Source: Panopea generosa
Taxonomy: Eukaryota > Mollusca > Bivalvia > Adapedonta > Hiatellidae
Direction of reading: 5' to 3'
Length of the DNA: 64,000 nt
Assembly: GCA_029582155.1 (NCBI GenBank)
Contig: CM055896.1
Location: 22,621,110-22,685,109 of the forward strand
A program made the position numbers and the translations under genes. Each line of letters opens with the position of its first letter. Within the stretch, counting starts at the first letter, position 1. The notes beneath the pieces were generated by a model that saw only the letters and a list, made by a program, of their open reading frames with translations, was not told where the DNA came from and made no database searches. Below, piece by piece: positions 47,870-57,744 of the stretch.

Positions 47870-48440
47870 AAAATATATATTGTACTTTTAAAGTTAACAC
47901 AGGATTTATTTTTTGTGACTGATGGATGGACAGACTGATGGACGAACAGACATAAGAACAGACAGAATAAAATGATGTACTTATTGTTCGTATTGCCTTC
48001 TATCTATTTTCCAGGTATCATGAAACAATATATTGTACTTTTAAAGTTATGGCAGAATCCACCATTTTTGACTGACGGACAGTCAAACACGAATGGAGAA
48101 AATAAAATAACGTGCATGTTCTCCATATTGTCTTCTATCTTTTTCTTAAGTTTCATTAAAAATCTCTTGTATTTTTTATATTATCGCAGGATTCACTATT
48201 TTTGTCATATATTTGGACTATTTGTTGCCATAGCAACCACATTTGTTGCCATAGCAACAAAAATAAAAACATGTTTCATGAAAAAATCATGTACTTTTAA
48301 AGTTATTGCAAGATCCCACTTCTTTGTGTGAATTTATGTCATAAAAAACAAAATAAAAGCACGTGCATATTCTCCATATTGCCATCAATCCATTTCCAAG
48401 TTTCATGAAAAAATATCTAGTTATCGCAGGATCCCTTTTT
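47870..48440 (+). repeat. Degenerate bivalve-type repeat, about 170-bp modules
   Basis: Modules share TTTCATGAAAAAATAT, TGTACTTTTAAAGTTAT, GCAGGATCCAC, TTTTGTGACTGA, GGACAGAC and CTCCATATTGTCTTCTAT. They recur near 47860, 48010, 48150, 48270 and 48400. From memory this module is common in bivalve genomes. The frame at 47972-48331 crosses it and is not supported as a gene. Confidence 0.6.
48224..48258. promoter_or_regulatory. Two X-box (RFX-type) motifs
   Basis: GTTGCCATAGCAAC occurs at 48224-48237 and 48245-48258, starts 21 bp apart. It fits the X-box pattern GTNRCC-N2-RGYAAC bound by RFX transcription factors. The motif sits inside a repeat, so it may be a passenger rather than a working site. 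Confidence 0.5.
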
Positions 48441-48484
48441 GAGTGACTGTCTGACTGGGGTGGGGGATTGGAGCAAACCATAAG

Positions 48485-48549
48485 TCATCATCATCATCAT
48501 CATCATCACCGTAATCATCATCATCATAATTGTTTTCATCATCATCACG
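48485..48549. repeat. (ATC)n microsatellite
   Basis: Imperfect ATC tract. It produces a His-rich frame (48468-48707) that is an artefact. Confidence 0.95.
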
Positions 48550-48569
48550 GTCACGTCATTTGTGTCGAC

Positions 48570-48885
48570 GTTCTTAACATCCCTTGTTTTGTTGTTTTGT
48601 TCTACATAAAAGTCACTCTAGATCCAATACTACGTCTTTCCTTCAACCAACAACGTTTTAATTACTCATATTTCAATTCTCTATGGAATATCACCAGCAT
48701 TGTGTAAAAATCAGTTAGGAAAAAACCTGTGTGTGCAATGATGTGTAAATAGATGTCGGCTATTTGCACGCCTGTGCCGTTTTTGTCTGCTTGGAGTTTT
48801 TTGTTCGCAACGCTTTTTATCTACATCAATGTAGAAATACGTCGACTTTAGTCTCGATGCGCACAGAACTATTCATTGTCCTAAA
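48570..48885. other. Non-coding spacer
   Basis: Nothing recognised apart from the start of an unsupported frame at 48764. Confidence 0.4.
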
Positions 48886-48985
48886 TTTTCTGCAGACAAA
48901 AGACATGTTGACAAAATTTGACGTATTTTTATTTTTTTCTGCAGACAAAATGCATCGAGCGGACAAAAGGCGCCTGCACACACGG
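48886..48985. repeat. Second copy of the 17.1-kb minisatellite family
   Basis: Two decayed units: TTTTCTGCAGACAAAAGAC and TTTTTTCTGCAGACAAAATG, followed by GAGCGGACAAAAGGCG. These match the TTTTCTGCGGACAAAAGGCG plus TCATGCGGACAAAA unit at 17.1 kb. Confidence 0.7.
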
Positions 48986-49189
48986 GCGTTCTATGTTTGT
49001 GTTTTATTCCTTCCAAATATTGATGAAACTAATGCACATGTATCTCAAAAATCGGTATAAAGTCTTACTTAAGTGATCACTTATCTTCGAACACTTCACT
49101 GTAAATCTAAAATATCAGTTAAATCACAAAATTTTAATATTTAAAGGGACATCGCTATTTAACACATTTTCACTTAACTGTTTCTTATG

Positions 49190-49310
49190 GAGATGATTGT
49201 GCTCGAGTATTGGTTAACCTTCTAAGATCGCAGGAAAGACTTGTTTGATTAAATGATCGTCTATTAGCCCTCGATGGCACAAAATGACACTAATATTCAA
49301 ATAAACAAAC
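49190..49310 (-). repeat. Seed sequence copy C, unamplified
   Basis: On the minus strand: TTTGAATATTAGTGTCATTT, GCCATCGAGG, GACGATCATTTAA, GTCTTTCCTGCGATC, TTAGAAGGTTAACCAATACT, then CGAGCACAATCATCTCC. The left part matches the flank of the 53-bp array. AGAAGGTTAACC matches the 78-bp unit, while TACTCGAGCAC matches the 53-bp unit. There is a single copy with no tandem repeat. Confidence 0.7.
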
Positions 49311-49460
49311 TAATTTTATAAAAAAAAAATACTGGTACTAATATCTTCATATAGTAATTATACATTCATAACGCAATGCTTCGTTTGATGCGGGAGCGTA
49401 CTAAGTAAAGTGGTATTTAACATTTGTGTGAGTCTCTTAAAGAGCACAATACCTTCTTAG

Positions 49461-49530
49461 AAGAGCGGTAACCCAGTTGATAGAGTGTTGACCACTTATT
49501 CCAAAGGTCGCGGGTTTGATCGTCTTAATG
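49461..49530 (+). repeat. tRNA-like SINE head
   Basis: GAGCGGTAACCCAGTTGATA, GAGTGTTGACCACTTATTCC, then AAAGGTCGCGGGTTTGATC have the box A, anticodon arm and box B order of a tRNA (Lys-like by eye). The 3' side of the T-stem is decayed and no acceptor closes, so it is a SINE head. Confidence 0.6.
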
Positions 49531-49534
49531 GCCA

Positions 49535-50165
49535 TACAGATTGCGAGTCCACGTCTGTTCATTCATCATCAAAAGAGTTAATGAACCTTACAAAATAACT
49601 AATTATGTGTCTCTGAAACTTATATGACTGTTTTATTTTAATTACTGTTTCAAAAAAAAAAAAAAAGGATTAAAGTGCATTCCCATCATAATTCTTTCAA
49701 ATATTGAATTTAACTTTGATACAACTTAATGTTTTGAAAAAGAATAAAGGTGATTTGACCAAAACCGCTTGGAAGCGTATTTAATAGGAAGTATTGACAG
49801 CAGAATTTATTTTTTTTTTTTTACGAAAACTAGTAATATTATTTAATGGGGCTGGGCGGAAGGGTGCTCCAGCGTACTTTCAACGACGATATACTTGGAT
49901 CATGGCTTTTCACTACTTATCATAGCGGGTATTGTTTCAAGCTCATTTTATGAATGAGTATCATTTTGCTCCAAACTTGTTGTTTTAATAATTGACAACC
50001 ATAATGTCAACATTTCACAAGCAGTCGTAGTGGTAGTCAGAAATGAGAATATTGTTTTTGAATCCAGTTTATCACTGCATCTGTGTAAGTGAAATAAAAA
50101 TAACGGTTTAGCACGTATACCAAGGTGACACGCTATTATAATTGCTATAGACGATTTAGTTGCCT
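49535..50165. other. Non-coding, no gene recognised
   Basis: AT-rich sequence with two homopolymer runs (A near 49653, T near 49810). No element is recognised. Confidence 0.4.
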
Positions 50166-50169
50166 CTAT

Positions 50170-50580
50170 ATATGACTAGTGTGCATAAGATACTAGTATA
50201 ATGGTAAAAACAAACTTGTTTAATTATCACAAACCGTAATTTTATCTTTTCCGTTCTACGGCAACAAGAGTTCTGCATGGAATGGAATTCTTTGAATAAC
50301 TTTGGTGCATGATCATAAAAAGAACATCCAGGCCAAGTTTCATTAACTTCCACCAACTGGATTCAGAGGTGATGTCATTTGAAGAAAAGTGTGGTCTGAC
50401 GGACGACGTACAGTTACTGATCGCAATAGTCCACTCCTGTTCACAGAAGTATCACACATCTTAGCGGCCAGATTTTTTTGACAACTCATAATAATTTGAA
50501 CAATCTTAGTTAGGAGAGGGTCACTCAAGGATAATTTGCGTGAAATTATTTTGAAATCGGGCCAGCAGCTTCTGAAAAGA
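50170..50580 (-). repeat. Bivalve-type interspersed repeat
   Basis: On the minus strand it carries AAGCTGCTGGCCCGATTTC, AAAATAATTTCACGCAAAT, TGAGTGACCCTCTCC, AAGATTGTTCAAATTATTA, ATCTGGCCGC and, further on, AACTTGGCCTGGATGTTCTT and GCACCAAAGTTATTCAA. From memory this ordered set is a very common bivalve dispersed repeat. The minus frames at 50156-50356 and 50343-50528 are by-products. Confidence 0.65.
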
Positions 50581-50611
50581 AGATTTGTTTATGTATGTAT
50601 GTACAAGTTTT

Positions 50612-51590
50612 TATTTACCCTCGTGCTTTGAACCAGTCATTTTGGCGAGCAGGATAAGATGATTATTAAAAATATGAAGATAATAACGCATTTCTGTGAT
50701 GAATAATGAGTAATGAATGAAGATGAATTCAATAAATAAGAAGAGTTTGCATTCAAATTCGTAGTTTATACAAAGAAAATATTTTTTATTTCATTTTGTA
50801 TTTACCGATTGCAGCCATATATTAAATAACCTATTTATGGTTTATAATCAGTGCATGTAATTACTTATGTTAAATGAGGTGCACCTTTGGTTGTTCACCA
50901 CTACTTTAAGCCAAACAACACTGCTCATAGCGCAAAATACTTTGCCTATATTGTCAGCGAGATTCGACCTTAATATGAACTTTCGATACAATTTAGTTCT
51001 ATCTAAAGAGGTGTCTGTACACACTAATTGTGTGTGGTTACAATGATAAAATATAATTGATAGTTCTTATGTAACCATGTATCCAGAGTACCATCAGTAA
51101 TTGTCAATAGTAAACCATCAACAAATTATGATGTGACGTAAACCCCCAAACATAATGTTTGGTGGTATAGGTAAACTGACCTATAATAGTTTGGCTGCAG
51201 TAGAATTCCTATATTAATTATATTTTACCAGATCCTACTTTTTTGTATATAAGCCTAGTATCAGCTGAATACAGTGTTATTTATTAGCATATCGCATTTT
51301 TTAAACTGACCAGTCACTGTTAATCGATCCATTTATGTATCAATATTGATACAGAATGGTTTAAAAGTTTAATAAAATAAACATAAAGTTAAACTGTGAA
51401 AAAATATATATTAGGGCACCCGGCAGCTCGCACATACCTTAAAAGCGCACATAGTAAAACATATTCTAATAAATTAAATATCATCTCAGATCAGATCTGA
51501 AATGAACTGATTAACAATAACTGGTCACAGATATTTGGGGTAAAAGTCTTGTGTTACTCTATATTGAATAACAGGATGGAAGATATTCAT
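50612..51590 (-). repeat. Long duplicated module, copy 1
   Basis: It aligns with 52405-53660. Shared blocks are TTTATTTACCCTCG(T/C)GCTTTG, CAGTCATTTTGGCGAGCAGG, CATTTCTGTGATGA, ATAGCGCAAA, GCACCCGGCAG and AAAAGCGC. The minus orientation is suggested because the minus strand ends in a hairpin (CTCGC with a near-GCGAG arm) and AGGGTAAATAAA, like a retroposon 3' end. Confidence 0.7.
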
Positions 51591-51594
51591 AATT

Positions 51595-52060
51595 ATGGAA
51601 CGCCATAGCTGTCTTATGCGGTCCATAAGTATATACAGAATATAATAAACTTTTGACAAGATATAATAAAGTTTCGACATAATGTAATGAAGTATCTACA
51701 GAATATAATAAAGTTTCTACATAATATTACAAAGTTTCGACAAGATATAATAAAGTTTCGACATAATGTTATAAAGTATCTACATAATATAGTAAACTTT
51801 CGACAAGATATAATAAACTTTCGACATAATGTAATGAAGTATCTACACAATATAATGACGTATCTACATAATGTAATAAACAGTCTACATAATATAATAA
51901 AGTACCTACAAAATGTAATGAAGTATCGACATAATGTAATAACGTATCCACATAATATAATAAACAAAGCAAATAATATAATGATGAATGCACATGATAT
52001 AATAAGGAATGCACATAATACATATAAAATGGACCACATAAGACAGCTATGGCGTTCCAT
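51595..52060. mobile_element. 466-bp TIR element enclosing a 21-bp array
   Basis: Terminal inverted repeats of 32 bp (51595-51626 and 52029-52060) match at 31 of 32 positions. The outer end is ATGGAACGCCATAGCTGTCT. CATAAT occurs just outside both ends and could be a target duplication, though AT-richness weakens that. There is no transposase, so it is non-autonomous. Frames on both strands (51614-52078 minus, 51687-52091 plus) come from the internal array. Confidence 0.8.
51640..52018. repeat. 21-bp tandem array, about 18 units
   Basis: Units such as AAGTTTCGACATAATGTAATG and AAGTATCTACATAATATAATA-like variants alternate at 21 bp. Seven codons per unit give heptad-like translated repeats (FRHNVIK type), which I read as a by-product of unit length. 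Confidence 0.9.
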
Positions 52061-52404
52061 ACATAATATTCCCCACAACCGCTCTCAGTAGTGTGTATTA
52101 AGTGATATAAACCATATAATCCCGTACTGAAAGTACATTATTATTTTTATGCCGTGAATTTGCATATATATTTTGTGTATTAAACGCAAGAAGAATAATG
52201 ATTATTGCGTATATGTTGTCAGCTATTAAGAACTAAGTTGAATGTATATGGTATATATGTTTGTTAGAAGTATAATCATATAAATGATTATAAACATGTT
52301 AAAATCGCATACATGTTCGCAAAGACACAATAAATAACTAAGTATGATGCGAACATGTTTATATTTAGTGTAAAAGAAAGTGCAAATGCCATATATATAT
52401 ATAA
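52061..52404. repeat. Partial copy of a module-2 segment
   Basis: 52073-52185 (CAGTAGTGTGTATTAAG, AAACCATATAATCCCGTAC) resembles 53065-53170 (CAGTAGTGTTTACTGTAAA, GAACCATATAACCCTGTAC) and weakly 53650-53710. The rest is AT-rich. Confidence 0.5.
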
Positions 52405-53660
52405 GGTTTTATTTACCCTCGCGCTTTGAACCAGTCATTTTGGCGAGCAGGATAAAATTATTATTAAAATCATAAAAGATGATTACACATTTCTGTGATG
52501 ATTAATGAGTGATGAATGAGGATGATTTCACATAATTATTTAGACTTTAATTATTTTACTCTACCTTGTGCAGCCAAATGATGAGTTAAAACAGTAGTGT
52601 TGAGTGTATAACTGTTATTATGGTAGTTTACTATATGTAATACCTATATGTTAGGCCAGACACTTTTGCTTATAGCGCAAATAAGTTTGCTAGTGGTATC
52701 AAAAGTGTCCGACTCAACCTGAACCTTCAATAGGATTGATTTCTGTTGATTGTATATCTGTGAACACAAATTGTGCTGGGTTGCTATCTTAAAAATTTAT
52801 TTGTAAGACAATATCGTTAGCAACCGTGTATACCACATACAAATAGAAATTGTCAATATAAGAATATCAACAAACTACAGTATGCCGTAAAACCCGCAAC
52901 AATATTATTTTTGTTGCTGGTATGGTAGGTGACTTAAAAAGAATGTGGCTGCACAGGTATCTAAATTTAAGTGAACGAAGTTTAATATATTAGTCTATTT
53001 TTAGCTAATTGTCTTGCATAGCTCTATATTAAATGACCTTGATACTAATAACATCAATAGACATTCCCTAAAACCATTAACAGTAGTGTTTACTGTAAAT
53101 GGTGAACCATATAACCCTGTACATACGTACATTGTTATTTATATACATTAAATTGTATATTTGTATTGTAAACTATAAAAGTTATAAGAACTTCCAAAAG
53201 TGTACTGACATTTTTATTAATAATGTATCGGCAAGTACCGTTATATCATAGCTTGAGCTACGCAAGTAGATGATTAATTTAGTTATTGTCAGTAAATGTT
53301 AAAATGTATTCGTCAGCCCTGCAATATTTTATTAGTACACCACATTATTAAAATGTGACCAACCACCGCTAATCTCCCATGGTGTATCACATGGTGGTAC
53401 ACAATGGACTAAAATTGTGTTAAAAATGTTTTTATCAAATTGTGATGTTTGTAAAAAAAAGCACCCGGCAGATTGCTCATTCCTAAAAAGCGCTATAATT
53501 AAGAAATATCTTAAAAAATCCGATATCTTCTCGGATCAGACCTTCTGAGAACTGATTAGCAGAAATTGGTCACTATATATTAATTTGGTAATCTTGTGTA
53601 ATTCTATAATGAATATCCTGGCATTTCCTAACCGCAATATTCCTTAGAACTAAGTAGTGA
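52405..53660 (-). repeat. Long duplicated module, copy 2
   Basis: Diverged partner of 50612-51590 in the same orientation. The two copies flank the TIR element. The minus-strand end again has CTCGC/GCGAG and AGGGTAAATAAA, followed by a TA-rich microsatellite. Confidence 0.7.
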
Positions 53661-53750
53661 ATACGTCCATATAGTCCCGTAGTCAACTAGATCTACGTTA
53701 CTATTTCAATGATTATAAGATGATTCATCTAAACTATTACTTATCCTGGC

Positions 53751-53819
53751 GCTGATTGGATGATTTTCAATCCGATTTTTGCTTCAAGCTCAACGAATTG
53801 AAACTCAGCCAATCAGCAG
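53751..53819. repeat. Imperfect inverted repeat with ATTGG/CCAAT cores
   Basis: GCTGATTGGATGATTTTCAAT (in parts, 53751-53771) pairs with ATTGAAACTCAGCCAATCAGC (53797-53817), about 21-bp arms with a few mismatches around a roughly 25-nt loop. Confidence 0.7.
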
Positions 53820-53824
53820 TATTA

Positions 53825-54227
53825 TTAAATTTAACGATTAGTTGAATTTCAATCTGGTATATAAGTATAGCTTAACAATTTTTGTAATGTTTGTAAAATG
53901 TCCATACTTTTATGGTTTTTATTGCTATTTCTTAGCAATTAACCACATTACTTTTAATTTATATGCATAACAAGACCACCCAATAAAGGATATTAAAATC
54001 CCCACATTACTAGTTGTAAAACTAGAAGGGGTTATATATCAAAATTTGCAAATGCTTTATAAAAATAATAATGGCAGACCCTGGGACAGGTGATGTATTA
54101 TATATTACCTGGGAACCAGGCCAAGAGCGACAGATATGGGGAAGGGTAATTCAAATAGGGTTCCTTCCCCAGTGGAATAACACAATCAACATTATTCATT
54201 AGGCTTGAGCCAATATAAGCTTTAGTC
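53825..54227. other. Non-coding, no gene recognised
   Basis: AT-rich sequence including a slightly GC-richer stretch around 54075-54170 (CAGACCCTGGGACAGG, ACCTGGGAACCAGGCC) without a recognisable frame. Confidence 0.4.
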
Positions 54228-54452
54228 AAGGCAGACTGCCCCTCTGGTGCAGAAGTATAAAATATTTTATTGTAAATATATTGTACATACTGTACAAATC
54301 TTCTTATAATAGTGTTATAATTTTTTAATAATACCCTTAACTGGGCTGTTTCAATGTACAGGGAACAGGAAGTTTTTCCAACTATTTTTAATAATTTTTT
54401 ACATTTATATTGTTTTCATTTGCTATTTCTGCACCAGAGTGACAGCCTGTTA
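54228..54452. mobile_element. MITE-like inverted repeat element
   Basis: CTCTGGTGCAGAA (54242-54254) and its exact complement TTCTGCACCAGAG (54427-54439) bound a roughly 170-bp AT-rich interior. Weaker matching continues outward (CAGACTG against CAGGCTG). There is no coding content. Confidence 0.5.
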
Positions 54453-54748
54453 TCCCATATCGCATACTTTTATAGGTATTCTGTGTAACTCCATCCAATT
54501 ACACTGGATACACCAGTGAATTACCTATTTGTCATCTCACGGTTCTGTAAACATACTATTTGCATTTGCCAATCTGACATCTCCACTGCAGAGCGCCGAC
54601 CATAAGGAAGGCATCTGTATTGTGGTGTATGTCAGAATCTAGTACATGTCCAAAATTGTCGAGCTATGCAGCTGGGTCTGGCTAATACACAGTATCTACC
54701 TACTCTTGGACATTCAGGTAAATGGTAAAATGCGACATTTTTGAAATG

Positions 54749-54767
54749 ACGCGAAACAATTTCGCGT
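54749..54767. repeat. Perfect 8-bp hairpin
   Basis: ACGCGAAA, loop CAA, TTTCGCGT. From memory, CGCGAAA palindromes are frequent near ends of mollusc MITEs, but no partner end is identified here. Confidence 0.5.
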
Positions 54768-54769
54768 AA

Positions 54770-56240
54770 TAATTTCTCAGCATTTAGTTAACCGGTGCTT
54801 GAATCTTTTGTACCATCATCTGATTTTTTCGGTTATTCTTCTGACTTTTTTTCAAATAAAGATACATGATGATTGCTATAGAACATAGATTTTTTTTATT
54901 GAAATTGATGTTTTTTCACCATCTGTTATTGAATGTGTACACTATTTTTCTCCATATTCAACAATATAGCATTATCCAATATGACAATTTTTAATTTTCA
55001 TATAATTATTGCAACAACTCTATTTTAATGGCCCATTTTTTGCTGACAGTTTTGGAAAATCTGTAAAGTAACGATTCATTTCACGATAAGTATTTGTTTT
55101 TGCGATATTATTCGATATATTTATTTCAAACTAATTTGTCGTAAAGAGACGCGCTTTAGCAAACCGTCTTTTCGCAATGTGCTTAACGGTCCAGCCAAAT
55201 ATACTGTATCCATATTATGTCTCATTTTCATTCATTGTTTAATTTTCTTGCTTTAAAGTGACTTTCATGAACACTTTACTTTCATTTGCTATTTAGATTG
55301 TTAAAATGAACAAAATAGCATTGGAATTTAATATATGCCTAATAGATACCTCAGTTGGTAAGGGATCTATTCATAGTTGATAATGAATCTAATGCATGCA
55401 CACAAGTATGTTATTCATTCATGTATTGAAAAAGGGGGAATGGTTAATGCAAATTATTGCTGGGTACCTACAAACATTAAAATGTGTTTGTTATAGATAT
55501 AAAAAAGTCAAATATATAGTTTTGCAACAAAACAGAACATTATTAGTAGCAAAAACAACTATTAACCATATATGTCATGCATTTTGACACTTAAGTTATG
55601 TAATATTGCATGTTCAATAAAATGAATATGCAGTCAGATAAATAAACTGTAGGAGACAATGCAACGACATTTTCAAAGTATTTATTTTTCTAGAATTGTT
55701 TTTATTAAGGCACAACGGTTAATATTTTTGGGCAGTTTTTCGTGTTTTCAAGTCGCCCGAAACTGATTTATGAATGTGCGACCGCCATCTTATTTTGGTG
55801 CATGAATTCGAAAACAGTTGCGTGATGAATTCAAAAGGCGTATTTTTATATTTAGAAATGGTAAAGGTTTGTTCGACAAAGATTTCAGTCACATGTCATG
55901 ACAATTTCTACTCTTCATGGTATCACTGAAGAATTACCTCCCTTACATGACGGTAGATTTTTACGCCTAAGAAATTAGAACTGTGTTAAGCGGTTTGGCA
56001 TTTTTTATGTTCAAAATGCATAAAATGTCATATTTCTTTGTGCATATGGGAATATTGGAACATTTTCATGATTTCTGCAAAGTTTGGGTGACAGTGGGAA
56101 TTGTTTGATTATGCTATAACAGTTTAAAGATGCGTAGTGATACACTGCAACAAATGGGCAGAATTGTCAAAAATGCAGGGGTGCCATCAAACCATCGAAA
56201 TTGTGAAAAAGCAACTTGGTCAACCCCATGTGTTTTTTCT
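54770..56240. other. Non-coding, no gene recognised
   Basis: AT-rich sequence. The frame at 55396-55587 is unsupported. A GGGAGGTAATT-type motif (in complement, near 55935) recurs in molluscan repeats from memory. Confidence 0.35.
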
Positions 56241-56246
56241 GCATAA

Positions 56247-56735
56247 TTGGACCAACAGAGGACTATCTATGGGTACATGGCACTTTTAGAACGATTGGTA
56301 ATGTATCCAGTGTTCCAGAAGTCCATGTCTTTAAATGTAGAACAGTACAAAATTAATTTGCGTGTGAGACGTTTAGCAGTGTTTATACATATTGTTGCAA
56401 TAACCTTTAGATTGTATACACTAAGTAAATGTAAACATACCCCGATTTTAAAAGAAGACACTTTTTTTTATTTGTCAATATTAATACATGTATGTCCTTT
56501 ACTTCACGTAACAATTATTCAATGTTGTGACGTTCTATACTTTAATCTGGCTTGTCGGCTATTTATACCCGCAAAAGGCAAGAACAAGTTAAATTACACG
56601 CACAATTTGAGTTGTTCTTGTATGGAAATACCACAGGGTTGTATGTACCGTCTACAGAACCAAACACCAGATATAAATACAATTGGTCGTTTGTCACGTG
56701 GCTATGAGTGCAGGATGTCTGACTCGTTCATGTGA
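56247..56735 (+). other. Longest non-repeat open frame, 162 codons, no family recognised
   Basis: The frame starts MDQQRTIYGYM and has two hydrophobic stretches at about residues 43-60 and 71-92 and a Cys-rich patch (LSCSCMEIPQGCMY) near residues 125-138. I recognise no domain. In a 64-kb AT-rich window a stop-free run of this length can arise by chance. No splice, promoter or codon-bias evidence supports it. It could be a single exon, a decayed transposon piece, or noise. Confidence 0.12.
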
Positions 56736-56739
56736 ATAT

Positions 56740-57375
56740 ATTGCGCATCTGGTTAAATTGACACCCACTTACACATTCAAGATATTCCAAATAACACCTA
56801 TGTCCTAATCCATTGTGTGCCACAAACAAAAACACACATAATCGGAGTACTTTTACCTAAGTAAAATACAGCTGTCATGTCTATGACACGATTGGTTGAT
56901 AACTGCAGTAATAGTAATTTTCTTTCTGGACGCGTACTTATCGGTTTATACACGTGTTACACTTTAATATATACTGTAACGTAATTTCGATAAATCAAAA
57001 TCTATTTTAAATCAACTTCACAGACAAAGGAACTAATGCCAATATTATCAACATTGAAATTGATGAGAACCAGAGTTCAGCAGAACTATCATTTGCACAT
57101 ACGCTCATAAAAACTGATTAAAGATTGCAGCAACAAGTTATGCCATTTTTGTCGCGACATCTAGTCTCTTAAGTTGAAAATACTATTCAAATTAAGTGCA
57201 CTCGCACGCAATTCATTACGAAAGTAGAAATCACATTAACCACAAGGAGACGCATATACTGAACTAGTTCAATACATGTCATAATTTCTAATTAAGTTTT
57301 ATCATATTTTTTTCTTTTCATTTCTTAGATAATAAACATGAAGTTCAAAAACAATGACGTATCCTGGTCGATATC
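56740..57375. other. Non-coding, no gene recognised
   Basis: AT-rich sequence with nothing recognised. Confidence 0.4.
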
Positions 57376-57378
57376 GTT

Positions 57379-57726
57379 TTGTCAAGAAATGTTAATTCAC
57401 AATCGTATACAGATCTCACTACACAGTTGAATTTTTCTTTTTGTTGGTTAAGTCGCATGAGGGTCATTTTAGAAATTAACTCTGGGCAAACAAACAACAG
57501 AGAATTAACCACCGGCTACAAGATTAATCAACATCTACAAGACTACTCATCGACCTCAACTAATCTCCAACTTTACGACCAGAAACGACTGATCAACATA
57601 ATCAACAGTTCCAGCCAGCGGTGCAACACCGGGAGACGTAGCGACCCTGCCAATGCCGTCTACTGGCTACATAATCTTCTGTTCCTGCTCGCCAAAATGC
57701 TATATGCAAAGAGCGAGGGTAAATAA
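57379..57726 (+). other. 115-codon frame, GC-richer than surroundings, ends in a repeat 3' module
   Basis: The second half (about 57480-57726) is visibly less AT-rich than its surroundings and translates without stops, ending LLAKMLYAKSEGK. The minus strands of 50.6 and 52.4 kb end with similar LLAKMTGSK(H/R)EGK readings before TAA. That conserved end is a shared repeat 3' module, so the frame is more likely retroposon sequence than a host gene. No catalytic motif is visible. Confidence 0.25.
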
Positions 57727-57735
57727 AATCTTCCG
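57660..57735 (+). repeat. Retroposon-like 3' end module, third copy
   Basis: TTCCTGCTCGCCAAAATG, then AAAGAGCGAGGGTAAATAAA. The CTCGC and GCGAG arms form a 5-bp stem. The same end is found on the minus strand at 50.6 and 52.4 kb, each followed by a different short tail. Confidence 0.65.
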
Positions 57736-57744
57736 ACTGACTGA

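Noticed and set aside
47651-48707. Arg/Glu-rich and His-rich proteins
   Set aside because: They are translations of (GA)n and (ATC)n microsatellites.
1064-49530. Functional tRNA genes at the tRNA-like heads
   Set aside because: Acceptor stems do not close and arms are decayed in every case, so SINE heads fit better.
51614-52091. Heptad-repeat (coiled-coil-like) proteins on both strands
   Set aside because: The 21-bp unit gives seven codons per repeat on either strand. The frames lie inside a TIR element with no other coding sign.
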